A stretch of DNA of 64,000 bases from NCBI GenBank assembly GCA_963682055.1, contig OY821740.1, positions 18,748,814 to 18,812,813 of the forward strand, given 5' to 3'. The stretch comes from Primula veris. Its lineage: Eukaryota; Streptophyta; Magnoliopsida; Ericales; Primulaceae. Shown one piece after another: positions 1 through 13,284 of this stretch (positions are counted from its first letter, which is position 1; each line of letters starts with the position of its first letter). Both the position numbers and the translations under genes were made by a program. The notes under the pieces are model-generated. The model worked only from the letters and a program-made list of their open reading frames with translations, did not search any database and was not told the origin of the DNA.

Positions 1-838
1 GTTAGTTGGTTAGAAAAATTGTTTATTTATGTTTTTTTAGTATATTTTTGAATTTTAACTTACTTGGTACATTTTCTTCACATGTCATCCAATGGTTGAT
101 TTGCCACACCACATAATAAATACCATGTGGTAGGACGGGTCTACCTAAAAGTTGTTCGGTACTCGTATGAGCCTACAATCCTACTATATATATATTACCC
201 AAATAACCCTTTGAGTATTTTGATTTTTTGCAATTGACTCCCATGATCTCTAACTTGCAAAGATAACCGCATGTTCATCTTTAAAATTGCATAACTTTAC
301 ACTGAATTTTCAAGTTTAAGCATTTTGACTTTGGATGTATGCATACATAGGTAAATAAGATAAAATTAACAAAACAAATTTGTTTGAAACTGTTTCATAA
401 AAAGAAACGAAGAACTGATTTTCGAATAATTTAGTGTCAACCAGTATTGAGTATAGTATTTTGAGAAGATTAAATTTACGGTACTTCAAAATCGGAAACA
501 AGGCTTGTTTGCAAAACTTAAAAAGTTCTTCAGGGTTAAGTACAAATTTAAGATGTATACATAATAGGTGCTAGAGTTAGAAAACCAGCCATATATTATT
601 GTTAAAAAAAGATTATTGGGTTTATTTGCATATTATAACTGTTAATATAATTGTTTCAAAAAAAAAATGTTAATATAAATTAACAAATGTTACTTAAAAA
701 AAAATGTAGTAATTGTAGTGTAGTGTGTAGTGTAAGCTACAGCCCAACAACACTTTCCCAAATTCTGTCGTTTTTCTCACTTTTTCTCTGGTCTTCGCTT
801 ATGCCATCTTTTTATTTTCAACTAAAGTCTTCCACATA

Positions 839-842
<4 letters not shown>

Positions 843-890
<48 letters not shown>
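843..890. repeat. Compound (CT)n-(AT)n microsatellite
   Basis: About 14 CT dinucleotides followed by about 10 AT dinucleotides, without interruption. Confidence 0.95.
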
Positions 891-891
<1 letters not shown>

Positions 892-1740
892 AGCATGGGT
901 TTAGTACTTGATGAAGGTACCATCTTATCTATCAACTTTATTTTTGATCATTTTCATCACTTTTCTGGATTTTGCTTCGGTTTTTTTGATTGGGTATTGT
1001 TTTCTAAAGTTACACTTAGTTGGTCAAATTAAATTCAGTTTGTTAGGGATTAAATGTAAGGAGATTGATCTGTTGAATTTGACCTCATAATTAAATTACT
1101 ATGTAGTTAAAAATATTGAGAAAGATGCCTTTTTTTGCATATTAGTTAGATGGTGTAGTATATCTGTAATCTATAGAGTGTTTGTCTGAATTATGATCTG
1201 AATGTGAGGATTAAAAAACATTGATCTCTTTTGATATTTTCATGCTATTGGGACTTGGAAGATACATAATTGTCAATATATGTTACATTAATAGTAGTAT
1301 TGTTAGTTGTTAGTTGCAATTTTAAGTACTCCGTGGATAAGCTGACCTTTTCCGGGTGATCAGAATATGGTTTCTACCGCGTATAACTTACTTTTTAGCT
1401 TGCTTAACAGAAGTTTTAAAAAGCTTAGCTTTAAAAATAGCCAGGCTAATGGATATAGCTTACAAGCTGTTAAAAACTAATCCAAAACCTAGTAAAGTCA
1501 TAGGTTTAATTACCCTCCAAGCTTGGAGATTAGTTGTAACTTGTAAGCAACAAAGACAGTGTTTAAAGCTTGAGTGATAAAGACTTTACGTGTTCTTTGG
1601 TTGCAACATGTAAACTCAAGGCTTTATAACTTCACCTCAAATATGGATTTAATTTTGGTTTCTTGGCTTCACTTTGGGCTTTTCTGGCTTGCGCTCAAAA
1701 AGCTAGAAGGACTAAACTGGATGAGCCAAGCTTTTAGAGG

Positions 1741-1905
1741 CTTATTTGCTTGCAGATTTGAAGTAAGTAAGCTTAGATTTCTATAGGTTCAGAAAAAGAA
1801 AAAGGCTAGAAGCTCTGAGCTGGAGGAATCCACCTTTCTGCAAGGCATGTTTGCTTGCAGATTTAGAGCAAATAAGCTATATTTTTAGGATTCAGAAAAA
1901 CATGG
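1741..1905. repeat. Degenerate direct repeat
   Basis: The block around TTGCTTGCAGATTT, followed by AAGCTTAGAT or AAGCTATATT and then a TTCAGAAAAA word, occurs at about 1747-1797 and again at about 1850-1902. It looks like an old local duplication of unknown origin. Confidence 0.5.
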
Positions 1906-2153
1906 TTCATCCAGCTTGAAGCTTTTAGCTTTTTCAGATCATCAGTACAGAAAAACTTAGATATTAGTATGGTCAACGTAATACCATATTATTTTACGCA
2001 ATCAAACAAAAAATCCGAGCTTAAAAGCTGAAACAAAAGGTCAGGTATTTTATTTTATTTTGCTTATTTGTTTATAAGCTACAACCACATTACCGAAGAA
2101 GCCCCTTTTTAAGAACATATACTCACCTTTGAATTGTTTGGCTAGGTAAAGAA

Positions 2154-5100
2154 ATGGATTTAGAGGTGGGAATAATCTCATCACCATCAATCAAAAGCCA
2201 AAATTCTCCACCTGAGCCATCGCCTTCACCATCACCGTCATCAAAAACCGCCCCCGCATTGGTTTTATCAAATTCAGGAAAAAGGATGGACCAAGCTGGA
2301 AAAAAGAAATACATAAAACAAGTGACAGGACGGCACAACGACACAGATCTCCACCTGGCGGCACAGAAAGGCGATCTGACGGCCGTGAAGCAGATCCTTG
2401 GAGACATCGGCTCTCAGTTGGTAGGCATGTTATCTGGAGAGGATTTTGACGCTGAAGTGACGGAGATACGGTCTTCAGTAGTCAACGAGGAGAACGAGTT
2501 GGGGGAGACTGCACTGTTTAGTGCCGCTGATAAAGGGTGGTTGGATGTTGTGAAGGAGTTGTTGAAGTACGCGAGTAAAGAGAGTACCATGAAAAAGAAT
2601 CGTTCCGGTTACGATGCTTTGCATATAGCTGCGACCCAAGGGCATCATGGTAGCTACTCCAGTCTATATCTTATTAATTGGTTCTTTACCGCTTTATTCT
2701 TGTCATCAATTTTAGTAGTTTTTCATATGTATATAGCAAGAATTGTACCAACATCAAGGACCTTAAGGTAGATTAACTTATCCAAGAAGCTCCAATTTTT
2801 CCCGAAGGTTGAGAATCATTGTTGAAGTTTCTCATATAAATCACCTGTTACCTGGCACTTTTATCGGGCTTCTTGTCAACTTTTGAGTGTGTGTGTGTGC
2901 ATTTGTATCACTTTTCAGGTGTTTGTCAAGGAAGGTCAACATGTACAGATGATATAGATTAGCTGACTGTTTTCTGTAACAGCTTATCCTGGCGGCAACT
3001 TTATTTAAGTTATTGGAGATAAATTTTTCTTGATAATAATCATTATAAGTTATGCTTGTTTACTGAATATGAGTAGCGTTTTCTTCGTATGCGTGTCTAA
3101 ATCCTGTAAATCCTTGTATGTAGCTATATTTTGGAAGATAAACAGACAAGGTTTATACCCCTTGTTGTTGCTTATATATGTGTAATGAAACTTGCTCAAA
3201 CAAACTTGATACGTAGGTTAGAGATATCCAAAACGCATTAAGTCCAAAGTCTGAGAATCAATGTTGAAGTACCTCTTTGAAATTGTGGGTTACCTTGTTC
3301 GTATGCATTTTCTTGATTTTGTGTGTGTATGCGTGTTTATTTGTGGGATCACTGTTTGAGAATTCCAACATGCGTAGATGATTCTGATTAGCAGGTTGCT
3401 AAAAAACTTATTCTTGCTAGAACTTGATTGTATGCTACTCTCTCTATTAGTTACCAAACCAGACATGTTCTTACGCACTAGATTTACATAGGCTAGTAAC
3501 TGTTATAAACAGCCATTACTCAGATGCTTGGCTCCTTTTTTCACTTAAAAGTTAAAGAGTCCATTTGGGTGATCAACTTAGAATCTGATTTGGACTGAAA
3601 AGGTTGGAAGTTCTAAGCTGGATGAACCAACTTTTTGCTCAAAATCCAGAATTATAGATCATTTGCTTATAACATGCAACCAAACAATACCTGCAAGCCC
3701 TTTCTTTTAGTTACGGTCACAAATGCTTTCTTATCCACTAGATTTATATAAGCCAGTACTCTCATGGTAAAAAAATGTGATCATTGTAACTTTTATGTGT
3801 GCATGTTAATGTTTTTGATCCACTTTTCGGATGTTAATGAAGGAAGGTCAACATGCATAGTTGATCCAGCTTACATGGATTTGCTGAAAAAGCTTCATCT
3901 TTGTACTTCTTTTTAATAAATAACTTGGATTTTAGGTTGTAAATTCAATTTCTTTTAGTTACTGAAAGTCTGAAACGATCATGTTCCTAACTTCCTAACT
4001 GCCAAGTTTTTTTATGCTATGGCCTTGTCTAGTTGCAGCTTCTAAATTTTGTTTTTGGTTTTTTTCCTTGTTGGTTTGACTGGAATAGATTGATCAGCTT
4101 AAAATCTGAGCTTTTCTGGTTCTTACTACTGAAAAGTGAAAAGGCTAGCAAGAATTCCAAATTATTTGCTTAAAAGCCGCATTTAAGCAAAAACCGTATG
4201 CCCTTGCTCTTTTGGTACTGTAATAAACTTATTCATTCATGCTAGATTTATATATGAGGCCATTTTAAGAACCTTGATTTTCATTGTTAATGTGGAATAC
4301 GCCAAAGTGCTATAATTGAATGTATTTTAAGTAAATTACATTGTTAAAGATCTGATCTTTTGTCATTTTTCCTCATCTGTGATACAGCCATTGTACAGGT
4401 GCTACTCGAGTACGATCCAGACCTAAGCAAAACAACCGGCCAATCAAACACAACCCCTCTTACATCAGCGGCAACTAGGGGCCACACACATGTAGTTAAT
4501 GAGCTTTTATCAAAAGATCCTGGCTTAATCGAGATCTCACGATCCAACGGTAAAAACGCGTTGCATTTGGCGGCTCGACAAGGACACGTAGATATCGTTA
4601 AAGCATTACTTGAAAAAGATCCGCAGCTGGCTAGAAGAACAGATAAAAAGGGGCAAACTTGTTTACATATGGCTGTTAAGGGGGTAAACTGTGAAGTTGT
4701 TAAGTTGCTGTTAGGGGCTGATGCTGCAATTGTTATGTTGCCTGACAAGTTTGGCAAAACGGCTTTGCATATAGCCACCAAGAAAAAGCGTGCACAGGTA
4801 TATCGTGATTTCATTTTGTTTATACTTGTCTTGATAATAGTGTCTTGAACATGTAAGCATTTCAGTTTTATCAGTTAACAGCTGTCCGTGACAATTTTGT
4901 TACTTTTTCTAGGCTAGTTTGGCCTGATTTTTGGACTGAGAATTAAAAAATTAGGGATAAAATTCTTGTGAAGAAATTAGTCAAAATTTATATTTGTCAT
5001 AGTTGATTATCCTATTTGTCCAGTCTAAACTTTTAAGAAGCTATTCCTATAAGCTCCCACAAATAATGTACTGTAATCTATCACGTTATTTCATTCTTGG

Positions 5101-7319
5101 TCCCAAATTCATGATTTAAGAAGCCGTTCGTATTGCCGGAAAAGCCAAGGGGTCAATACGGATTATCTTAGACAAATCTTTTTTGTATAATTGTTAGTTT
5201 GGGGTACAGATCTAATAGTTAGATTGTGTAAAAAACATGAATAGATAGGAGACGGAACTAATAGTTAACCCTATTTTATCTATCGTTTTCCCAGTTTCTG
5301 GCTAATACTTTAGTTGAGTTTAAAGGGCACACCTGTATAGTAATTACCAGTATACAATATATATTAACAAACTTCATATTTTTATATTATTTGTTTGATT
5401 GCAGATTGTACATGAGCTCTTACGACTACCTGATACAAACGTCAACGCCCTAACCCGTGACCACAAAACAGCCCTTGACATAGCCGAAAGTCTCTCTCTC
5501 TCAGAAGAATCTGCTGAAATAATCGACTGTCTCAACCAATTCGGCGCTGTTCGAGCCAACGAACTTAACCAACCGAGAGACGAGTTGAGAAAAACTGTCT
5601 CTCAGATCAAAAAAGACGTCCACTCGCAACTCGAACAAACCAAGAGGACGAATAAAAACGTTCATGGGATTGCAAAAGATTTGCGAAAGCTACACCGAGA
5701 AGGGATTAATAATGCTACCAATTCCGTAACTGTTGTGGCAGTTCTTTTTGCCACTGTTGCCTTTGCGGCTATTTTTACGGTAATGCAATACCCCCGTGTC
5801 GCATTCTGTTTTCTTCTTTTGACAAAAGAAAAGGAAAATAAAAACCAAATACGTTTGAAAAATAACTGATCTAGATATAGTTACAGTTCATTATAAAACA
5901 GTCACATGGGTCTCTTAAATTCCTATCCTACGCCCAAATTTAAGAAGTAATTCATCCCTCCCCCTCCTCAAAGTTGGGAGCCAAATTTAGCTCTCCAACA
6001 TTAAATTATTTCTCTTTCCGTTCCATAAAGACAAGTCACAGGAAAGTGGAATGTCTTTATGGGACGGAGGGGGATTAATTTCAACTTTTAGCATCTTCAT
6101 AAGATATCATTTCACTCGATATGTGTAATTTTTTTCCAAAACAGTTCAGAAAAAGTGGATAAAGACATAAAAGTATTAAAATACCATATACATATGGAAG
6201 ATCTTTGATAAAGAGGTTGAAATTTGTTAACTATGAAACTGTGATTTTTACCCTAAGTTTTTTGTAACCCTATAGAGACACTGTTATGGATGCTCTCAAG
6301 GTTCGCATTGAGTCGTACTCTATTTTATTATGAGTTCCGCTCACATTTTGTTTGTTGGTTAGGGCAAATACTTCACTTAGATATATACTCATTTTGTCTC
6401 TCACTCCGTCTCTCCGGAGACTGGAAAGTTAATTTGCAGAGTTACCTTTTCAAATTGACATTTATCTTTTTATTGTTTCCTAGTCACATATTTATATCAC
6501 ATATGATGGGGACTGGGGACACTTATATTTTTTGTCCCAGCCTACTGTACTCAAAGTCATATTCTATCAGCTGTTGGAATATGGCTTTTCTCGCACAATT
6601 AATAAGAGGTGTGTAACGTTACTAGTCTGTATACTTTATATAGTTTGGCATTTAGATACATACTAACCGTTTGATTTCCTCTATATATGTAGTAGTTTTT
6701 GTAGACTTGACATCTCAACTTGGCCGGTCTTTCTAATGTTTTTCCATAGCATAATACATTATCTCACGTTTTCTATCCAGTATTTTGCTATATCAATTAT
6801 CAATTCATACTTTGAAGTTATTGTTCGGTCTCACTAATCGTGTGTTTTCCAACTATATTTCAGGTACCAGGTGGCGATAACAACGACGGCACGGCCGTGG
6901 TGGCAACGACAGTCTCTTTCAAAATCTTCTTCATCTTCAACGCTTTTGCCCTATTTACATCTTTAGCCGTGGTGGTCGTCCAAATCACCTTAGTTAGAGG
7001 TGAAACAAAAGCCGAAAGGAGGGTAGTTGGGGTAATTAACAAACTGATGTGGCTAGCTTCGGTCTGTACCTCGGTGGCTTTTATAGCATCGTCATATATC
7101 GTTGTTGGGAGACGGTCGAGGTGGGCAGCTATTTTGGTCACTGTTGTTGGTGGTGCCATAATGGCAGGTGTTTTAGGGACTATGACTTACTATGTTGTGA
7201 GATCGAAACGGAATAGGTCGATGAGAAAAAAGGTTAAAAGAGCAAAAAGTGGGTCTACCTCGTTGCAACACTCAGATCTTTCCCACTCTGATGTTGATGA
7301 TCGGATTTATGCCCTCTAA
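2154..7319 (+). CDS. ITN1: ITN1-like ankyrin-repeat protein with PGG domain (4 exons, 578 aa)
   Basis: Exons 2154-2649, 4388-4797, 5405-5779 and 6864-7319. All introns are GT-AG and the phases join without a break. Residues 62-320 hold about seven ankyrin repeats (motifs such as GKNALHLAARQGHVDIVKAL). Residues 400-515 form the PGG domain, with the signature VPGGDN at 428-433 straddling the last intron. Four hydrophobic segments lie at about 408-427, 446-468, 485-507 and 513-538, followed by a basic, serine-rich tail. The N-terminus has a Pro-Ser run at 19-30. Length and layout match Arabidopsis ITN1 (about 590 aa), a plasma-membrane ankyrin protein linked to salt tolerance and abscisic-acid-dependent reactive-oxygen signalling; that role is from family knowledge. 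ATG 2154 gives the full N-terminus. Exons 2 and 3 stay open a short way into their introns, so retained-intron transcripts would be truncated. The exact paralogue within this large family is uncertain. Confidence 0.93.
6018..6067. repeat. Short inverted repeat in intron 3 of the ITN1-like gene
   Basis: Arms of 16 bp (CCGTTCCATAAAGACA and the complement of TGTCTTTATGGGACGG, one mismatch) separated by 18 bp, followed by GGAGGGGG. This resembles a very small Stowaway-type derivative. Confidence 0.55.
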
Positions 7320-9401
7320 TTTAATAATTGATATTTTGGGACAAAGCATCGGGATTGCAAAATCCAGCTTTTAATCCGGCAAAGATTGCAAGTTCCGTGC
7401 TAATTTTGGTGCATATACCGAAAATCGGGTAATAGTTACTGTTCCGGTTGTTAGTATAGTTCATCTGTCTTTATTTTCTCTACGATCCATGAAATAGATG
7501 ACAGAACTAATACCTTTTGTTGGCTTTGGTGCTGATGAGTACTATATTGTTTCGACACTTGTTTATGGAGCTCATTTGGAAGCTAAGATGTTTTGTCAAT
7601 TGATTTTGTATGTGTGTGTATTTGTTTCACTTTTAGCTTTCTTGTAATATTGAGATATGACAAGACTCTTAAGGTTTGCTCAGAATGTATTTGATGCTCT
7701 CATATGGTAGATAGCTGCAGTTTCTTCTTCTTCTTATACTCGTGCATGGCTTTTGATCTATTTTGTTTCGGAATAAAAAGAAAAAGATATAATTGGTCCT
7801 GCATATGGCGAGGTTCAATTTTTTCTTCTTGTTGTTTCTTTCCCTCTGATCTACTTGAATCCATCTCAAAAAAAGATCTATTTGGTCTTGTATATCCTTT
7901 CTGATAAATAATGTATCCTCCGGGCAAGAACTTTGGGATTGATTTCAAAAAAATCAATTTTTAAGAAGAAAAAAATCCGGTAAAGTTGTGCGCTTTCATA
8001 CTTTTACCTTTATCCTTTCAATTGACGGAAACCAGTATCTAATTATGCTTCTTTTATACACGAAACCACACAAAAATAAATGATAATTCATTCTGAGTTT
8101 TTGACCTGAGTAACCTGGCAATTCTTAATTATCAAAAGGTTCACAGCGGCTGTATGCGGTGCTCTTTAGCTAGCAGTTTTGACTCCTCGTGTGATAAAAT
8201 GTAGCAGGATGCATTGCAATACAACTCATCGAGAAAAGTTCTCAAAATATTTCGACAAACTGATTACATTCAGATCTGAAAAAATGATAGAAAGACTCTT
8301 CTGAGTTCTCAACAGTAGCAAGACTATTGGTTTGCTTGATTTACTAGTAAAAATAGATAATAAAAGCCTATCAATAGTCAATATACATATATCGGGAATG
8401 GACTAGCTGCGATTTTATGGTCTAGCTCTAAAACAATAATTATATACACGTTGATCTTACTAAGAATGAACTAACATTTTGAATATATTTTGTTACTTTA
8501 CCCGGTTGATGCAACACTACTACACCGAGTTATCACATTCTGTGACAGATTTGACATTTTAACATTTTTTGGTTGAAAATTTCCTAAAAATTATTACCTG
8601 ATTTCGAAGTCCCTGGTTCCTGAATTAGAGCAACTAGATTGCACTAGCTAAATTATCTTACTGGGTCATTTGTTAGTTAGTGAGTGTTATTTTGGCAAAT
8701 AGTGTACTTGTTAAATGTCATGTTGGCAACTAATTGCTAGAATTGTTAACTGTAACAATGATTTTAGTTGCTAGAATTGTTGTTAACCGTAACAATGATT
8801 TTAGCTAGCATTTGTGGAAACTAATGTATTTCTTTATTTCTTTTTATTGTTAAAGTGAATGGATATGAGGGTCTAATAATTAAAAATATAAACTTACAAG
8901 TCAAAACTAACTAGTTCAATATAGAATAAAAACACAACTTAAAATTAACTTGTGATTGTGTAAGGTAGAGCACATTTTAATTGCATATGTGATAAATTAA
9001 ACTAGTCAAATTTATGAAGTGTAATATGGATATCTTTAATTTTTTGCTGCACAATTGCATGCATGGATGTACATGTATAATAGATATTCGCATTCGCATT
9101 CGCAATCACAATTACAATCACAATCACACCACGTTTAGTGTAATTTTACCACTCGTAAGTTGCAGACTTTTTGAATAATGAGTTTATGCACTTGTCTGAC
9201 TGCACACCGAATGGATTATTAATATAAGGTTTGTATACCAACTCTAAGTTACCCTACAAAAATAATACTGATTTAGTTATGGTCAAAATCTGTTACAAAC
9301 ATGTCACTATTTTAAAATATTATCACAAATATGTCAATATTTCAAAAAACGTCACAAATAGATACAAAACTATAGCTAATAAGCCGTAACAAAAAAAAAA
9401 C
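7320..9401. other. Intergenic region downstream of the ITN1-like gene
   Basis: 3' UTR and spacer, with no coding region I can support. Small local repeats only: a roughly 36-bp duplication around 8735-8812 (GTAACAATGATTTTAG twice) and a short ACAATC-type run at 9089-9127. The open frames around 7669-7957 lie in low-complexity TTC/GAA sequence. Confidence 0.6.
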
Positions 9402-10043
9402 TAGGGGTAGTTTCGGTATGGTACCGACTTTTTTGACCATATACCAATACCGAACCGAACTTGTTTGGTTTGAAAAAAATTATACCATAACCGAACCGAA
9501 AAAGTCGATATACCGACTTTTTTGGTTGGTACGGTTCGGTTTTCCGTTTTATATCGAAACATTATTATTAAAAGATAATTTTTGATAACAATATAATAGC
9601 AAAAAAGTTTGTAAAAATTAAAATGTGTACAACTATTCTTATATTTGCAACATTTATTGTGAATTTAATTAAAATAGTAAACACTTATAAAATTAGAATT
9701 CTTTTAAAATATTAGACAAGAAAATGGAGAAACACGAAATAATTGTATTTGGCTTCGTAAATAGGAAAGTAAGTCATAAGAAAATTAAAATAAACTATAA
9801 TATAATTTATTTGTAAGTTATAATTATGTGTAAATTTCTATATATTTTATAATTGTAATGTTTGGTTTGGTTCGGTATTGTACCAAACATACGAAATGAA
9901 TAACGAAACCGAACCGACTTTTAAAGTTTGGTTCTGTTGTACCGTACCGAAAAGTCGGTATACCGAACTTTTGATACCAACTTGTTTGGTTCGGTTCGAA
10001 AATCGATTGGTTGGTACAAATCGGTACAAAAATTTCATCCCAA
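9402..10043. mobile_element. Non-autonomous TIR element (hAT-like remnant)
   Basis: The left end TAGGGGTAGTTTCGGTATGG mirrors the right end (complement TGGGATGAAATTTTTGTACC). Both subterminal regions are dense in CGGTATACCGAACC-type words in opposite orientation. It is flanked by AAAAAAAC on both sides, an 8-bp duplication that is weak evidence because the site is A-rich. The interior is AT-rich and non-coding. The short ORFs here are products of the inverted subterminal words. Confidence 0.55.
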
Positions 10044-11686
10044 AAAAAAACTGTCATAATTTTGTGGTGTTTTAACATTTTTTTAAGCTTAAGTATGACG
10101 ATATACATTAATGTCAAAGGACCACGTCAATTACTCCGAACCAAATGTCAAAGGACCACATCAATTACTCCGAACCGAATTTTCACTAAATACTTGAGAA
10201 AATGATAAGAATACCATTAAATTGGTTGATTTTTATTTTCTTTACTAATTCCATTCCACTAGATTCTATTGATCAAGACTACTATTCCTTCAAGTAGAAA
10301 TTTTTGTTTTTTTGGAAAATAGTCTTTAAGGAAAAATCAACGCACCTGTACATCACAAACAACTTTCACTAAAATAAATTTTTTATTTACCAATCGTTTA
10401 TTTTTTAAAAACTATTGGTAAATCGAGTGTCGTTAAATTTAAGCAACAATTTGACAATAGAATTAGTTGCTATTCTGTTGTTAAAATATAACGACACTCA
10501 ATTTATTAACAGTTTTCAAAAAGTAAACTGATGGTAATGATTTTTTTTTTTTGTGTTTACTTTCAAAACAAGAGAGTTTTATTCTTCATGGCATTAAATA
10601 AAGTTTTGTTTCAAATGTGAGCAAAAACTGATTTGAACAGTTTTCTGAGTACATATAATCCCCAGGTTTTTTTTTTTTTTTTTGGAATTTCATATAGTAG
10701 CTAATGAATTATTGAAATATTATATTAAATTTCGGGAACATTTTAAGACCGACATAAGTACATAACAACCGAAGGTGGGTGATTTAAGACACCTAAATTT
10801 GGATGAATAATTCAATGAAAGGACAAATAAGACAATTAATTATTGAAGTAGAACCAGTGTAAAAATAATTGTACGTTAATTAATCTAACTACTCGGAGCA
10901 AATTTGTTGGTTTATTTCCGCAACAAACTATATGTCTGAGTTAAATAACAAATTGTTTTTACTGGGGCCATATAGAGTTAGGTTTGTCCGGCCGTTTGAA
11001 TTATAAGCCTTTTCGAGCTTTCAGATTCAGTGATTAATTCGTAGCCTTTGTTTTGCTAGACTTGAAATGAGAAATGATAATTCTAACTTCCAAACTAAGT
11101 GTAAATTTTCAATTATTATCCTAGCTAGGTTTCATTTCTATTGTCATATCCCGTCACTTTTTTAGTTATCTTGGTTATAAGCCAGCCAACAAAGAGTTTC
11201 TCATAATGTTCATCTTTCTGTTCACATTATTCATACTTTTTCCTTCCTTTCGTTTTCTTTGATGGCAAACCACTCATGGGACAAAATCCCTAAAAATCCC
11301 TAACTTGGTATTTTCGGTATGTAAATTTATAATTCCTATTTTTACTAATACTTTTAAATATCAGTGTTTATATATAAAGTTTTTTTACATTAATGACCTG
11401 CTGGTTGTCATGTCAACCAATCGAGATCTAAAACTTAAATAATTAGTTACTAGTTAGCTGGTCTTTTTGAGCTTTTAATAAGCTGTCGCACCACCTTCTA
11501 CCTAATTTCATTTATCATGAAATTGAGGTAAGGGCATTATTACGAATGCCACGAGTCAACAATCTTTATCACAACTGTATATACTTCTATGTATTAATAT
11601 TATTCATCTCTTCCACCAAGTTAGGAAGCGGTCTAGTAAATTGGAAATGTAGCTTGGCCAACCTCATGTCTCCCTATAGCCTATTC
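10044..11686. other. Intergenic, AT-rich
   Basis: No coding region seen apart from one small inverted-repeat element (10387-10537). Poly-T runs lie at about 10540 and 10665. Confidence 0.6.
10387..10537. mobile_element. Small palindromic MITE
   Basis: About 50-bp arms: TTTACCAATCGTTTATTTTT mirrors AAAAAGTAAACTGATGGTAA, and both arms contain GAGTGTCGTTA / TAACGACACTC. The centre is AT-rich. No clear target duplication, so the superfamily is left open. Confidence 0.6.
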
Positions 11687-12441
11687 TAGGGATGGGAAAA
11701 AATTTCGAAATAACGATCCGATCCGACATTCGATCCAGTGTCGATCCGATTTTTTTTCGACCCGATGTTGTCCCGATGCGAAAGATCGGATTTTTGTCTC
11801 GTCCCGAAATAATTATGTTTGGGATCGGATTTTTATTTCCAATCCCGGTGGATTTCCCGACTCGACCCAATATAATTAATATACATTAAAAATATTTTTT
11901 TTTTTTTATGAATAATACCAGTTTATATTTATTAGAAAAAATGAACTTACTCTCACATCTACTCAATTTACTAAATAACACACTTTTATTTTTGTATGAG
12001 TTTCTTGTTACATATGTTGTGTATTCATCTTAATATTGAATAACTAAAATTATAACATTTGGTTCATGCTTTTAGTTTAAATTATATTATTGTTTATTTT
12101 TTATTAAAAATAATTATAATTAGTTGTGTTGTTTGATATTCAATATTATAAACGAATACAATATCAATATAGTATTGTCCCACTTTTTTATTTTGTTTAA
12201 ATCTAACGAACTTTTTAACAAAATTGCTAGTTATGTTATAATTTTTTAACAAACTTTTTTCAGAAGTATGAAGTATCAGGAAATCCCATCCCGACCTTTC
12301 GGAATCCCGAATTATAGGAAATCCATATTATCGGGACCCGAACATTTTCGGATCTGAATCGGGACTTTTAAATGACATATGAAAATAACGAATTGGAACA
12401 CGGGTTTAACCTTTTCGGGTCGGATCCTGTTCCGATTCATA
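11687..12441. mobile_element. Non-autonomous hAT-like element, 755 bp
   Basis: Terminal sequences TAGGGATGGGAA and the complement of TTCCGATTCATA match at 9 of 12 positions. The flanking 8-mers gcctattc (11679-11686) and gtctattc (12442-12449) match at 7 of 8, the target-site size of hAT transposons. Subterminal regions are rich in CGATCCGA and CGGGTCGGA words in inverted orientation. The interior has no coding capacity. Confidence 0.75.
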
Positions 12442-12988
12442 GTCTATTCTATCAAATTTTCGTTAATTAAAGCTTATTAAATAAGTTTCACTTATAGATT
12501 AGGTCTTACGATTGTTGCAAAATTTAGGGACATATTCAAACATAATAACGAAATAAGTTATAAACTATCGTGTCATTCCTAATCGGAAGTTAAGGACCAA
12601 AATAAACTTATGTAGTACTATAAGGAGAGTATAAACTAGATGAGATTTTGCTGAATATAAAATATTAACCTCACAATGTAACTTTAGCAAATCGATAGAT
12701 TGTATATGAAGAGACAATGAAACTATAATTTGAGAATTAATTTTACTATCTAAATACAATTTAAATAGCTTGACTCTTTGTTTTGTTATAATTTAAAAGT
12801 CTAATTCAATGGGTTACAATTCGTGACCTCAAGAAAATAAAATTTGTATTTAAATTTCACAAGTCAAGTGATCAAATAATTCGTCAGAAACCATAGTTCA
12901 AACTTCAAACTGTCTGTTTTGGTTTTAAACAATCAATACGACGCTAGTATATGTACACAAATTCACGTGCATCGTGATTTTTTTTATA

Positions 12989-13216
12989 CTATTCTCATTT
13001 AATTATACACTACGAAATCATATGCAATTTTAATTGATTTATAACTTATATCAAAATTATCGAAATGAATTTTTTTAAAATCTAATCATAAAATTTAACA
13101 TTTAAAATATATGATCAAATTTTGAAAATTTTAATTCCGATAATTTTAATACAAGTTCTTGGCCGATAAAAATTTCATATAATTTCGTAATGGACAATTA
13201 AATAGTAACCGAGTAA
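12989..13216. mobile_element. Degenerate Stowaway-like MITE
   Basis: Collinear with the better preserved element at 18159-18386: shared blocks TTTAATTATACACTACGAAA near the left end, ATATGATCAAATTTT in the middle and AATTTCGTAATGGACAATTA near the right end. The outermost CTCCCTCCG-type terminal bases are largely lost. Confidence 0.6.
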
Positions 13217-13284
13217 AAATAATTTATTTTGTATATATATAATATACTACACGAGGAGTCTATAAATAATCAACTATCTCTATC

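Larger units (their letters stand above)
1..2153. other. Upstream intergenic region of the ITN1-like gene
   Basis: AT-rich DNA with no convincing coding region. The short open frames here (for example 316-501, 908-1090, 1356-1577) have no recognisable domain. The stretch 1340-2110 is rich in AAGCTT and GCTTTT words that recur, degenerate, in intron 1 of the next gene (about 3540-3690 and 4080-4190), so part of it is probably old repeat DNA. I see no clear TATA box for the downstream gene. Confidence 0.6.

Noticed and set aside
7669..7957. Three overlapping small frames on both strands
   Set aside because: Low-complexity TTC/GAA sequence in the 3' flank of the ITN1-like gene, with no domain or codon signal.
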